Positions 1 to 6,037 of a stretch of DNA of 6,037 bases are shown here, piece by piece (within the stretch, counting starts at the first letter, position 1; each line of letters begins with the position of its first letter). The notes under the pieces are model-generated. The model did not search any database, was not told where the DNA came from, and worked only from the letters and a program-made list of their open reading frames with translations. The stretch comes from Betaproteobacteria bacterium (GTDB lineage Bacteria; Pseudomonadota; Gammaproteobacteria; Burkholderiales; Rhodocyclaceae). The DNA is taken from assembly GCA_025997045.1 (NCBI GenBank), contig BNUB01000105.1, positions 1 to 6,037 on the forward strand, read 5' to 3'. The position numbers were made by a program, and so were the translations under genes.

Positions 1-303
1 CGAGGCCGAAATCATGGCCGTGGGCACGCGCCCAGCTTACTGCCAGCAGCGCATCATCGGGCGCGGCGGGAAAGGGATGCTCGGGCGCGAGGCGGTAATG
101 GGGCGCCAGCACTACTGCCCCGCTGCCATTGGCAAACTTGCGGCAGAGCGTGTCGTAGCTGTCCAGATCGCCGACACACCAGCCGCCACCGTGGTAAAAA
201 ATCAGGAAGGGAGCGAGCGCCCCGTGTGCGCCTGATCCGGCTGGCGCAGGTCGGTGATCGAGACAAATACATCGGCTAAACGCAGCTTTGCTTTCGTCTT
301 CAT
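1..303 (-). pseudogene. HSL-family alpha/beta-hydrolase (esterase), 5' part, frameshifted, runs off left edge
   Basis: Read on the minus strand, positions 236 to 1 encode an open stretch with FLIFYHGGGW (the HGGG oxyanion-hole motif, about 193-179), GDLDSYD, and then APHYRLAPEHPFPAAPDDA. These are hallmarks of hormone-sensitive-lipase-type carboxylesterases. The GDSAG nucleophile box and the rest of the catalytic triad would lie beyond the left edge. The hydrolase frame has no ATG, GTG or TTG upstream of the motif before a stop near 386. The only credible start, ATG at 303-301 with GGAAG five bases upstream, is in another frame, reads MKTKAKLRLADVFVSITDLR and stops at a TGA near 202. A deletion of 1 (or 3n+1) bases would explain this. 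Only about 36 codons separate that ATG from HGGGW, whereas relatives usually have about 70, so an internal deletion of the strand just before the motif is plausible. A sequencing error is the main alternative. The family call is firm; the pseudogene call is moderate. Confidence 0.6.
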
Positions 304-437
304 GGGGGCTTCCAAAAAGACAGGAAACTACACAAATTGGTGGTCTGTGAACAGAGGGGTGGGTAAGTTGATGATTGAAAAAATATTTCTATAGATGTAC
401 GACAGAGGCATTCGTGCTATTGCCCTGGCGCGTCCTC

Positions 438-473
438 ATTGAGCGTCAATAGTCTGTGCCTGACGCCTATAAT
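438..473 (+). promoter_or_regulatory. Candidate purC-operon promoter with small palindrome
   Basis: A perfect TATAAT lies at 468-473, 35 bases before the purC GTG. The correctly spaced -35 hexamer (GTCAAT, 445-450, 17-bp spacer) is poor. TTGAGC at 439-444 is a better hexamer but too far away. The -35 region is covered by a 13-bp inverted repeat, ATTGA-GCG-TCAAT (438-450), which could bind an activator or repressor. It does not resemble the E. coli PurR box. The -10 element is seen directly; promoter activity and regulation are inferred. Confidence 0.4.
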
Positions 474-494
474 GCGGGGTTTCCACTTCACCGC

Positions 495-499
495 AGGGA
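495..499 (+). promoter_or_regulatory. Shine-Dalgarno sequence for purC GTG start
   Basis: AGGGA ends nine bases before the GTG at 509. It favours this GTG over the ATG at 499, which overlaps the site and is out of frame with PurC. Confidence 0.55.
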
Positions 500-508
500 T
501 GCCCCACC

Positions 509-1429
509 GTGAGCACGCCGTTGTTCGAATCGTCCATCAAAAGCCTGCCGCTGCTGGGTCGCGGCAAAGTCCGCGACATCTACGCCATCGACGCTGAGCG
601 TCTGTTGATTGTCACCAGCGACCGCCTGTCCGCGTTCGATGTCATCCTCCCCGAGCCGATTCCCGACAAGGGTCGCGTGCTCACCGCGATGGCGAACTTC
701 TGGTTCGAGCGCCTCGGCCACATCATCCCCAACCAGCTCACCGGCATCGACCCCGAAACCGTGGTCGCCACCGATGAGCGCGAGCAGGTCAAGGGCCGCG
801 CCCTGGTGGTGAAGCGCCTGCAACCCCTGCCCATCGAAGCCGTGGTGCGCGGCTACCTGATCGGCTCGGGCTGGAAGGATTACCAGCACAGCGGCGCGGT
901 CTGCGGCATCACCCTCCCGGCCGGGCTCAAACAGGCCGCACGCCTGAGCCAGCCCATCTTCACCCCCGCCTCCAAAGCCGAAGCCGGCGCCCACGACGAA
1001 AACCTGTCGTTCGCCGAAGCGCAACGACTCTGCGCCGCCGCCCTCGGCGCGGGCGTGGATGGCGCCGCACTCGCCGAACAGGCCAGACAGGCGTCGATTG
1101 CCCTGTACTCCGAAGCGGCCACTTACGCCGCCGGGCGCGGCATCATCATCGCCGACACCAAGTTTGAATTCGGCATTGATCGCGCCGGGGTTCTGCACCT
1201 GATCGACGAAGTGCTCACCCCCGATTCCTCGCGCTTCTGGCCCATCAGCGATTACCGCGAAGGCATCAGCCCGCCGTCTTTCGACAAACAATACGTGCGC
1301 GACTACCTCGAAACCCTGGACTGGAACAAGCAAGCCCCGGCCCCGACCCTGCCGCCCGACATTCTGGCGCGCACTGCGGGCAAATACCGTGAGGCTTACA
1401 CGCGGCTGACCGGACAGGTATTGAAATGA
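509..1429 (+). CDS. purC: Phosphoribosylaminoimidazole-succinocarboxamide synthase (SAICAR synthetase)
   Basis: PurC (EC 6.3.2.6) joins CAIR to aspartate using ATP to give SAICAR, a step of cytosolic de novo purine synthesis. The 306-residue product carries the family motifs in order: the glycine-rich nucleotide-binding GKVRDIY (residues 19-25), SDRLSAFD (37-44), [11 protein letters not shown] (112-122), [17 protein letters not shown] (152-168; the acidic HDEN segment is an active-site signature), ADTKFEFG (215-222) and [14 protein letters not shown] (231-244). At about 306 residues it belongs to the long form, not the ~237-residue E. coli form. The start is GTG, chosen because the frame fits the family N-terminus and AGGGA lies nine bases upstream. 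It is the first gene of an operon, and its TGA overlaps the prlC ATG by four bases (ATGA, 1426-1429), implying translational coupling. No key motif is missing. Confidence 0.97.
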   Translation: MSTPLFESSIKSLPLLGRGKVRDIYAIDAERLLIVTSDRLSAFDVILPEPIPDKGRVLTAMANFWFERLGHIIPNQLTGIDPETVVATDEREQVKGRALVVKRLQPLPIEAVVRGYLIGSGWKDYQHSGAVCGITLPAGLKQAARLSQPIFTPASKAEAGAHDENLSFAEAQRLCAAALGAGVDGAALAEQARQASIALYSEAATYAAGRGIIIADTKFEFGIDRAGVLHLIDEVLTPDSSRFWPISDYREGISPPSFDKQYVRDYLETLDWNKQAPAPTLPPDILARTAGKYREAYTRLTGQVLK

Positions 1430-3513
1430 GCGCCGCGACTGCCAACCCCCTGCTCGATTTCTCCGACCTGCCCCGCTTCAGCGCGATCGAGCCGGAACAC
1501 GTCGCCCCCGCCATTCGCCAGCTACTGACCGAATACGGCGCGCTGGTCGAGCGCCTCATTGCCACCCCCACCGCGCCGAGCTGGGACAACTTTGTCGCCC
1601 CGCTGTTCGACAGCGGCGAAAAGCTGGGGCGCGCCTGGGGCGTCGTCGGCCACTTGCACAGCGTGATGGACATCCCCGCCTGGCGCGAGGCCTACAACAC
1701 GATGCTGCCCGAGGTGTCGGCTTTCTATGCGGATCTGGGGCAGAACCTGGCGCTGTTCCGTCAATACAAAACGCTGGCCGAGAGCGCCGAATACGCCCGC
1801 CTCTCTCCCGTGCGCCAGCGCATTCTCGACCACGAGATCCGCGATTTTCGCCTGTCGGGGGCGGAACTGCCGGAAGCCGTCAAACCACGCTTCAAGGCGA
1901 TACAGGAAGAACTCTCGCAGCTCGCGGCGAAATTCTCGGAGAACCTGCTCGACGCCACCAACGCCCATGCCGAGTGGATCAGTGAGGAAACGGGCCTCGT
2001 CGGCATTCCGGAAGATGCCCGCGCCGCCGCCCGCGCTGCGGCGCAAAGCGAAGGCAAACCGGGGTGGAAATTCACCCTGCAAATGCCCGCTTACCTGCCG
2101 GTGCTGCAATACGCTGACGATCGTACCCTGCGTGAGCGCATGTATCGCGCCCACGCCACCCGTGCCTCCGAGCAGGGCAAGCCCGAATGGGATAACGGCC
2201 CGCTGATCGGCCGTATTCTCGCCTTGCGCCACGAAGAAGCCACGCTGCTCGGCTACCGCAATCCGGCAGAAATCTCGCTCGTACCCAAGATGGCGGATTC
2301 CCCCGCGCAGGTGCTCGACTTCCTGCGCGAACTGGCGGCGAAAGCGAAGCCCTTCGCCGAACGCGACCTCGCTGAGCTGACCGCGTTCGCCGCCGCTGAA
2401 CTCGGCCTTGCCCACCTCGAACCGTGGGATGTCGCCTACGCCGCCGAGAAACTGCGCGTCGCACGCTACGCCTATTCCGATCAGGAAGTGAAGCAGTATT
2501 TCCCCGAACCGCGCGTGCTCGACGGCCTGTTCAATGTCATCAAAACCCTCTATGGCGTCGACATCGTCGCCGATCAGGCGCCGACCTGGGATGAAGACAC
2601 CCGTTTCTTCCGCATCCAGAAAAACGGCAAGCTCATCGGCCAGTTTTACCTCGACCTCCACGCCCGCGAAACCAAGCGCGGCGGGGCCTGGATGGATTCG
2701 GCGCGCAGCCGCTCGCTCACCATCCACGGCATCACCACCCCGGTGGCCTATCTGGTGTGCAACTTCCCCGGCCCGGTCAACGGCAAACCGGCGACCTTCA
2801 CCCACGATGACGTGCTGACCCTCTTTCACGAAACCGGCCACGGCCTGCACCATCTGCTCACCCGCATTGACGAGCTTGCCGTCTCCGGCATCAACGGCGT
2901 GGAATGGGACGCGGTCGAACTGCCCAGCCAGTTCATGGAAAATTTCTGCTGGGAGTGGGACGTGCTCTCCCGGATGACGGCCCATGTCGACACGGGCGAG
3001 CCGCTGCCGCGCACGCTCTACGACAAGATGATCGCCGCCCGCCATTTCCAGAGCGGCATGCAAATGGTGCGTCAGATCGAGTTTTCCCTCTTCGACATGC
3101 TGGTGCACGCGGAGCTGGCTCCGGAACATGACATTGTGTCCATCGAGCGTGTGCTTGCGCTGCTCGATGAGGTGCGGCGCGAAGTGGCGGTACTCTTCCC
3201 CCCCGCCTGGCATCGCTTTCCGCATGGTTTTTCGCATATTTTTGCGGGCGGCTACGCGGCCGGGTACTACAGTTACAAATGGGCTGAGGTGCTCTCGGCC
3301 GATGCCTTCTCCGCTTTCGAGGAAGCCCGCACCAGCACGGGCGCGGAAAAAGACAGGGGCAGTTTGCTCGACCCTGTTACCGGAGAACGTTTCTGGCGCG
3401 AAATTCTTGCTGTCGGCGGCAGTCGACCCGCGTTACAATCTTTCGTGGCCTTCCGTGGCCGAAAACCTACAGTCGACGCCCTGCTGCGTCATAATGGAAT
3501 GGTGACCGCATGA
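1426..3513 (+). CDS. prlC: Oligopeptidase A, M3-family zinc metallopeptidase
   Basis: This is a cytosolic zinc endopeptidase that cuts short peptides; in E. coli, OpdA/PrlC degrades cleaved signal peptides and proteolysis products. The 695-residue length is close to the 680 of E. coli PrlC. An N-terminal helical M3 domain (about residues 25-220) is followed by the catalytic domain. The zinc site is HETGH at 468-472 (ligands His468 and His472, catalytic Glu469), with the third ligand Glu498 in [13 protein letters not shown], spaced as in thimet oligopeptidase. The tyrosine-rich segment [15 protein letters not shown] (from residue 608) matches the substrate-binding loop. The ATG at 1426 overlaps the purC stop, and an AGG at 1416-1418 inside purC serves as ribosome binding site. 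Its own TGA overlaps the next ATG (3510-3513). The gene appears intact. The large open frame on the opposite strand (1522-3237) is a GC-bias shadow. Confidence 0.96.
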   Translation: MSAATANPLLDFSDLPRFSAIEPEHVAPAIRQLLTEYGALVERLIATPTAPSWDNFVAPLFDSGEKLGRAWGVVGHLHSVMDIPAWREAYNTMLPEVSAFYADLGQNLALFRQYKTLAESAEYARLSPVRQRILDHEIRDFRLSGAELPEAVKPRFKAIQEELSQLAAKFSENLLDATNAHAEWISEETGLVGIPEDARAAARAAAQSEGKPGWKFTLQMPAYLPVLQYADDRTLRERMYRAHATRASEQGKPEWDNGPLIGRILALRHEEATLLGYRNPAEISLVPKMADSPAQVLDFLRELAAKAKPFAERDLAELTAFAAAELGLAHLEPWDVAYAAEKLRVARYAYSDQEVKQYFPEPRVLDGLFNVIKTLYGVDIVADQAPTWDEDTRFFRIQKNGKLIGQFYLDLHARETKRGGAWMDSARSRSLTIHGITTPVAYLVCNFPGPVNGKPATFTHDDVLTLFHETGHGLHHLLTRIDELAVSGINGVEWDAVELPSQFMENFCWEWDVLSRMTAHVDTGEPLPRTLYDKMIAARHFQSGMQMVRQIEFSLFDMLVHAELAPEHDIVSIERVLALLDEVRREVAVLFPPAWHRFPHGFSHIFAGGYAAGYYSYKWAEVLSADAFSAFEEARTSTGAEKDRGSLLDPVTGERFWREILAVGGSRPALQSFVAFRGRKPTVDALLRHNGMVTA

Positions 3514-3986
3514 TTCGCAAACTGAGTATTCTGGCTACGACCGTAGCCGCCCTGCTTGCCGTCTCTGCCCCGGCCGACGCCCAGACCGCCTACCGCTGGA
3601 AAGACAAGGACGGCACGGTGCATTACACCGACCACCCGCCGCCGTCGGGCGACGCCGAAGTCAAAAGCCTCTCGGGCAACGCCGCAAACCCTACCCCGTC
3701 ATGGACTCAGCGCCAGGCGGCGGAAAACTTCCCCGTCGTGCTCTACACCGAGGGCAAGTGCGGCGCAATGTGTAATGAGGCCCGTGCACTGCTCCAGGCG
3801 CGCGGCGTTCCGTTCAATGAAATCATCCTCGCCACCAATGACGACATCACGGAGTTCAACAAACTCTTTGGTGAAGGCACCGGCGTGCCAACGGCAACGA
3901 TAGGCACAACCCCGCTCAGGGGCTTTGAAGCCGGCGCGTGGAATCGGCAACTGGATCGCGTGGGTTATCCCAAAGCCGGGCAATGA
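3510..3986 (+). CDS. Exported DUF4124-glutaredoxin-domain protein
   Basis: This 158-residue protein begins with a clear signal peptide (basic IRK, then a hydrophobic stretch, predicted cleavage after ADA near residue 24), so it should act in the periplasm. A DUF4124 segment follows (YRWKDKDGTVHYTDHPPP, about 28-45). After a linker comes a glutaredoxin/thioredoxin-like fold from about residue 74: VVLYTEGKCGAMC, a recognition helix (NEARALLQARGV), the cis-proline loop GVPTATIG (Pro127) and GFEAGAWNRQLD. The cysteine pair is Cys84-Cys88, spaced CxxxC and not the redox CxxC, so classical disulfide exchange cannot be assumed. A role in periplasmic thiol chemistry is inference; the substrate is unknown. 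The ATG lies within the prlC stop overlap, with a weak GGTG five bases upstream. It is the last gene of the operon, followed by an intrinsic terminator 40 bases downstream. Confidence 0.85.
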   Translation: MIRKLSILATTVAALLAVSAPADAQTAYRWKDKDGTVHYTDHPPPSGDAEVKSLSGNAANPTPSWTQRQAAENFPVVLYTEGKCGAMCNEARALLQARGVPFNEIILATNDDITEFNKLFGEGTGVPTATIGTTPLRGFEAGAWNRQLDRVGYPKAGQ

Positions 3987-4025
3987 ACGCTCGGTTCTCA
4001 CTCAGTTGACAACAACCCCGCCTAC

Positions 4026-4060
4026 AAAAAAGCCGCCCTCAGTTCCGGGCGGCTTTTTTT
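4026..4060. terminator. Strong bidirectional intrinsic terminator
   Basis: A 13-bp perfect stem (4026-4038 with 4047-4059; GC core GCCGCCC/GGGCGGC) closes an 8-base loop. It is flanked by six A on the left and seven T on the right, so transcripts from either strand end in a U-run. It sits between the plus-strand purC operon and the converging minus-strand DUF945 gene and can terminate both. Confidence 0.9.
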
Positions 4061-4078
4061 ATTTGCAAGCATCAACCA

Positions 4079-5500
4079 TCAGAACGGCAGCAGACTCCGG
4101 AACGCGGAGATGTCAAACGGTTTGCCGTTGACCTCGAAACCGCCTTCCTTGTAGGACACGGCAGAAGAGAGCACGCCTTCTTTCTCTTCGAACAGGTTCG
4201 TCCCGGTCAGCATGGCGAGCTGTTGATCGACCCGATCTTTCACCACCTCATCAATCTCGGCGGCACGGTCTTCTATGTCCTCATCCTCTTCATCGAAATC
4301 CTCAAGCACCGATTTGCGGACTTGTTCGCCCAGCAGACGGGTCGCCAGCACGCGCGGGAACGAGATATTGACTTCACCGGCAATATCGGTTGACGGGTTG
4401 AATCCGTCAATCTTGCCGTTACCAACGTAGCCGACACGCAGGTTCAGGCTGGCGCTGCCATCGGGGTACTTCACCTCCACATCGCGCAAGACAAACGCCG
4501 GTTTGCGTTCGAGCAGTGCCGGAAGCTGTTCGAGAAAGATGGCTCCGAGTTTGCTGTCAAGCTCTTCCCCGGACGTCGTGCTTTCAAGGAAACGGGCAAT
4601 ATTGTCGAGCGCGTCGATGTCGAGATTTTCATACACCAGCGTAGCCGTCGCACCGTCGATCTTGCTCTCCGCGATCTCCGCCTTGCCCAGCGCGAGCTTG
4701 AACACGATATCGAGCGCTTTTTCCTTGAGCGTAATGCCCCAGTTGGCGGAAATCTGCTCCACCCTGGCCGAGCGCCCGTCGGCAAGCCCGGACTCGAACT
4801 CGAAATTGGCAATTGACAGGTTCGAGGTGCCGGTCCAGAAATAATGCCCCGCCACCTTGCTCTGGTCGCCAGTGATGCTGATCGCACCAATCTCGACCTT
4901 GTTTCCGTCCCCCCCTTCCGTGCCGCTGGCCTTGAACCCCGGCAGGCGGATATTGGTTTGCACCCGGTCAGCAGCGCCGTTTACCGTGATGTCGCCCTCG
5001 ATGCCGCCCCAGGACAGATTCAACACGTCATCGCCTTTGCGCTGCGGAAGCTTGCCTTCAAAACTGGACGAACTGATATGGTGCTGCTGACTGCCACTCC
5101 AGCCGATATCGCTATCAACCGTCAGCACGGGCTTATCCCCGAAAAAGGATTTCAACTCGGTAGCGATCGCTTCCGGCGTCTGCAGTTCAGTATGAATTTT
5201 GGCAATCGACGCCCCCGCCGACAGCGGGCCATGTTTGATGTCATGGTTCAGGGTAATGTCCGTCAGCGGGTCACGCCCGGAATCGGGATGATTGATCGTC
5301 CACCGGGTTTTGGCGGTCGAATTCAGGAAACCACGCTCGTAATCCAGCACCTCGACCGAAATCCCGCTGGCAGGCTTGACCGCCTCCACCAGGCTGACGC
5401 GAAAAGCATCCTCGACCTTGCCGCTTGCCACATAGGTGCTGCCTGCTGCGGCGAGTGCCGCCACAACGACCACACCCGCCACAATCTTTCCACTGCTCAT
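4079..5500 (-). CDS. DUF945 (YdgA-like) membrane-anchored protein of unknown function
   Basis: The 473-residue product resembles the DUF945 family (E. coli YdgA and YihF; YdgA is about 500 residues). Their molecular function is not established, and I assign none. Residues about 5-26 (KIVAGVVVVAALAAAGSTYV) form a hydrophobic N-terminal segment, probably an uncleaved signal anchor placing the rest in the periplasm. Family-typical features are the early VLDYERGFLNSTAKT segment, long beta-rich repeats (SDIGWSG, NLSWGGIEGDI, ANWGITLK) and the C-terminal QLAMLTGTNLF...EGGFEVNGKPF. An acidic run, EDFDEEDEDIED, lies near residues 396-408. The protein contains no cysteine. The ATG at 5500 is supported by AAGGAGAT five bases upstream. 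It is probably monocistronic, or second after the permease gene, with its own candidate promoter at 5562-5590 and the shared terminator at its end. Confidence 0.87.
   Translation of the reverse strand: MSSGKIVAGVVVVAALAAAGSTYVASGKVEDAFRVSLVEAVKPASGISVEVLDYERGFLNSTAKTRWTINHPDSGRDPLTDITLNHDIKHGPLSAGASIAKIHTELQTPEAIATELKSFFGDKPVLTVDSDIGWSGSQQHHISSSSFEGKLPQRKGDDVLNLSWGGIEGDITVNGAADRVQTNIRLPGFKASGTEGGDGNKVEIGAISITGDQSKVAGHYFWTGTSNLSIANFEFESGLADGRSARVEQISANWGITLKEKALDIVFKLALGKAEIAESKIDGATATLVYENLDIDALDNIARFLESTTSGEELDSKLGAIFLEQLPALLERKPAFVLRDVEVKYPDGSASLNLRVGYVGNGKIDGFNPSTDIAGEVNISFPRVLATRLLGEQVRKSVLEDFDEEDEDIEDRAAEIDEVVKDRVDQQLAMLTGTNLFEEKEGVLSSAVSYKEGGFEVNGKPFDISAFRSLLPF
4835..4929. repeat. Left arm of 95-bp perfect inverted repeat (inside DUF945 gene)
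   Basis: Every base from 4835 to 4929 is the reverse complement of 5943-6037, including a seven-C run. This arm lies in frame within the intact DUF945 gene and is therefore the original copy. Confidence 0.97.
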
Positions 5501-5503
5501 GGG

Positions 5504-5511
5504 ATCTCCTT
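5504..5511 (-). promoter_or_regulatory. Shine-Dalgarno sequence of the DUF945 gene
   Basis: On the minus strand, AAGGAGAT is followed by CCC and then ATG at 5500, leaving five bases between AGGAG and the start. It is a near-consensus site and fixes the start codon. Confidence 0.85.
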
Positions 5512-5561
5512 GTCCGCCCGGATTAAATCACGCAGGTTAACCAACAAAACGCAAGGGGCGC

Positions 5562-5590
5562 ATTATGACTGCAAAAACGCTTTTCGTCAG
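5562..5590 (-). promoter_or_regulatory. Candidate sigma-70 promoter for the DUF945 gene
   Basis: On the minus strand, CTGACG (5590-5585) and CATAAT (5567-5562) are separated by exactly 17 bp, matching 4/6 and 5/6 of the consensus. Transcription would begin near 5555, about 55 bases before the ATG. The site falls between the permease stop and the DUF945 start, so the DUF945 gene can be expressed independently. No clear terminator follows the permease gene, so readthrough is also possible. Confidence 0.4.
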
Positions 5591-5625
5591 GCCGAAATCC
5601 ATGGCCGTCGTATATTTTTACTTGC

Positions 5626-5942
5626 TTAAGCCAGATGGCGCAGCGCCCATGCCCATAGCGGCAGACTGAACATGGACAGCAGAATGCCATAGCCCACCAG
5701 CGCCGCCGCCAGGCGCGGCGCGAGGTTATGGGCGATGGCGAACACGGCGGCGGTAATCATCGCCGGCATCGCCGTCTCCAGCACATTGGTCTGCAAGATT
5801 TGGCCTTCCATGCCCACCAGGGACGAGCCCAGCCACACCAGCATGGGCAAGAGCAGCAGCTTCAGCCCCAGCCCCAGCGTGAGCGCGCCAATGTCGCTGC
5901 GTGGCAATTGAAAGCGGAGCGAAAACCCCACCGCAAGCATGA
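5626..5942 (-). CDS. AEC-family (auxin efflux carrier-type) permease, C-terminal fragment
   Basis: About 105 C-terminal residues of an inner-membrane transporter resemble the AEC/Mem_trans family, whose full length is usually about 300-320 residues. Diagnostic segments are VMLAVGFSLRF, then a transmembrane stretch (IGALTLGLGLKLLLLPMLVW), the family-typical LETAMPAMITAAVFA, and the final helix LAAALVGYGILLSMFSLPLW, ending in ALRHLA and TAA at 5628-5626. The substrate cannot be told from this fragment. Coding similarity stops where the duplicated DNA begins (5943). The open frame continues to an ATG at 6015, but those 24 residues are encoded by copied antisense DUF945 sequence and are not part of the transporter. 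The true 5' two-thirds of the gene is missing from the window. The ATG at 5940 is internal and should not be taken as a start. Confidence 0.8.
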
Positions 5943-6037
5943 CCAGCGGCACGGAAGGGGGGGACGGAAACAAGGTCGAGATTGGTGCGATCAGCATCAC
6001 TGGCGACCAGAGCAAGGTGGCGGGGCATTATTTCTGG
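5943..6037. repeat. Right arm of 95-bp perfect inverted repeat; probable fold-back chimera at contig end
   Basis: This final 95 bases is an exact reverse complement of 4835-4929 and extends to the last base of the window. It interrupts the permease gene. The first nine bases, CCAGCGGCA, partly fit the permease reading frame (the expected PLV codons) and could be a microhomology at which the switch occurred. I see no gene of its own here; the ORFs starting at 6015 and 6028 are hybrids. Confidence 0.95.

Noticed and set aside
54..272. 72-codon minus-strand frame starting MYLSRSPTCAS
   Set aside because: It overlaps the HGGGW-containing hydrolase frame in another register and has an arginine-rich, low-information product typical of a shadow.
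488..1333. 281-codon minus-strand open frame opposite purC
   Set aside because: Antisense to a clear PurC with all family motifs; no ribosome binding site or recognisable product.
1522..3237. 571-codon open frame on the minus strand opposite prlC
   Set aside because: It lies wholly antisense to an intact, motif-complete peptidase. Its product is low in recognisable domains, and long antisense frames are common in GC-rich genes with strong third-position bias.
4006..4011. Perfect TTGACA hexamer after the glutaredoxin-like gene
   Set aside because: No -10 element lies at the right distance; the expected position falls within the terminator stem, and no plus-strand gene follows.
5575..5608. 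Possible hairpins (AAAACGCTTTT-like and GGCC...GGCC) after the permease stop
   Set aside because: Stems of only four base pairs with no proper U-run in the permease direction; not a credible intrinsic terminator.
4844..5629. 261-codon plus-strand open frame opposite the DUF945 gene
   Set aside because: The DUF945 frame has a near-consensus Shine-Dalgarno sequence, a membrane anchor and family motifs. The plus-strand product has no domain character and runs through the DUF945 promoter region.

Overview
This 6,037-bp window reads as GC-rich chromosomal DNA from a proteobacterium, most likely a betaproteobacterium. That placement is inferred from the gene content (a ~306-residue PurC, a PrlC-type oligopeptidase, a DUF4124-glutaredoxin protein, a YdgA-like DUF945 protein) and from the codon bias. 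It looks like ordinary core-genome sequence. I see no insertion sequence, CRISPR array, tRNA, rRNA or phage gene.

Layout. (1) Positions 1-303, minus strand: the 5' part of an HSL-type alpha/beta-hydrolase (esterase) gene running off the left edge. Its 5' end appears frameshifted and shortened. (2) Positions 304-508: the spacer between the esterase remnant and the divergent purC, with a TATAAT box and a small palindrome. (3) Positions 509-3986, plus strand: a tight three-gene operon, purC, prlC and a periplasmic DUF4124-glutaredoxin gene, joined by two ATGA stop/start overlaps. (4) Positions 4026-4060: a strong intrinsic terminator with U-runs on both strands, serving the converging genes. (5) Positions 4079-5500, minus: a YdgA-like DUF945 protein with its own Shine-Dalgarno sequence and a plausible sigma-70 promoter. 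(6) Positions 5626-5942, minus: the C-terminal third of an auxin-efflux-carrier-type permease. (7) Positions 5943-6037: a perfect 95-bp reverse-complement copy of 4835-4929, which cuts the permease gene and is most simply a fold-back chimera at a contig end.

The genes work together only loosely: purine biosynthesis (purC) is translationally coupled to cytosolic peptide turnover (prlC) and to a small exported thiol-fold protein. I found no convincing undescribed biological system. The most notable observations are the inverted duplication at the right edge (with the false hybrid ORFs it creates), the broken esterase 5' end, and the unusual composition of the operon.
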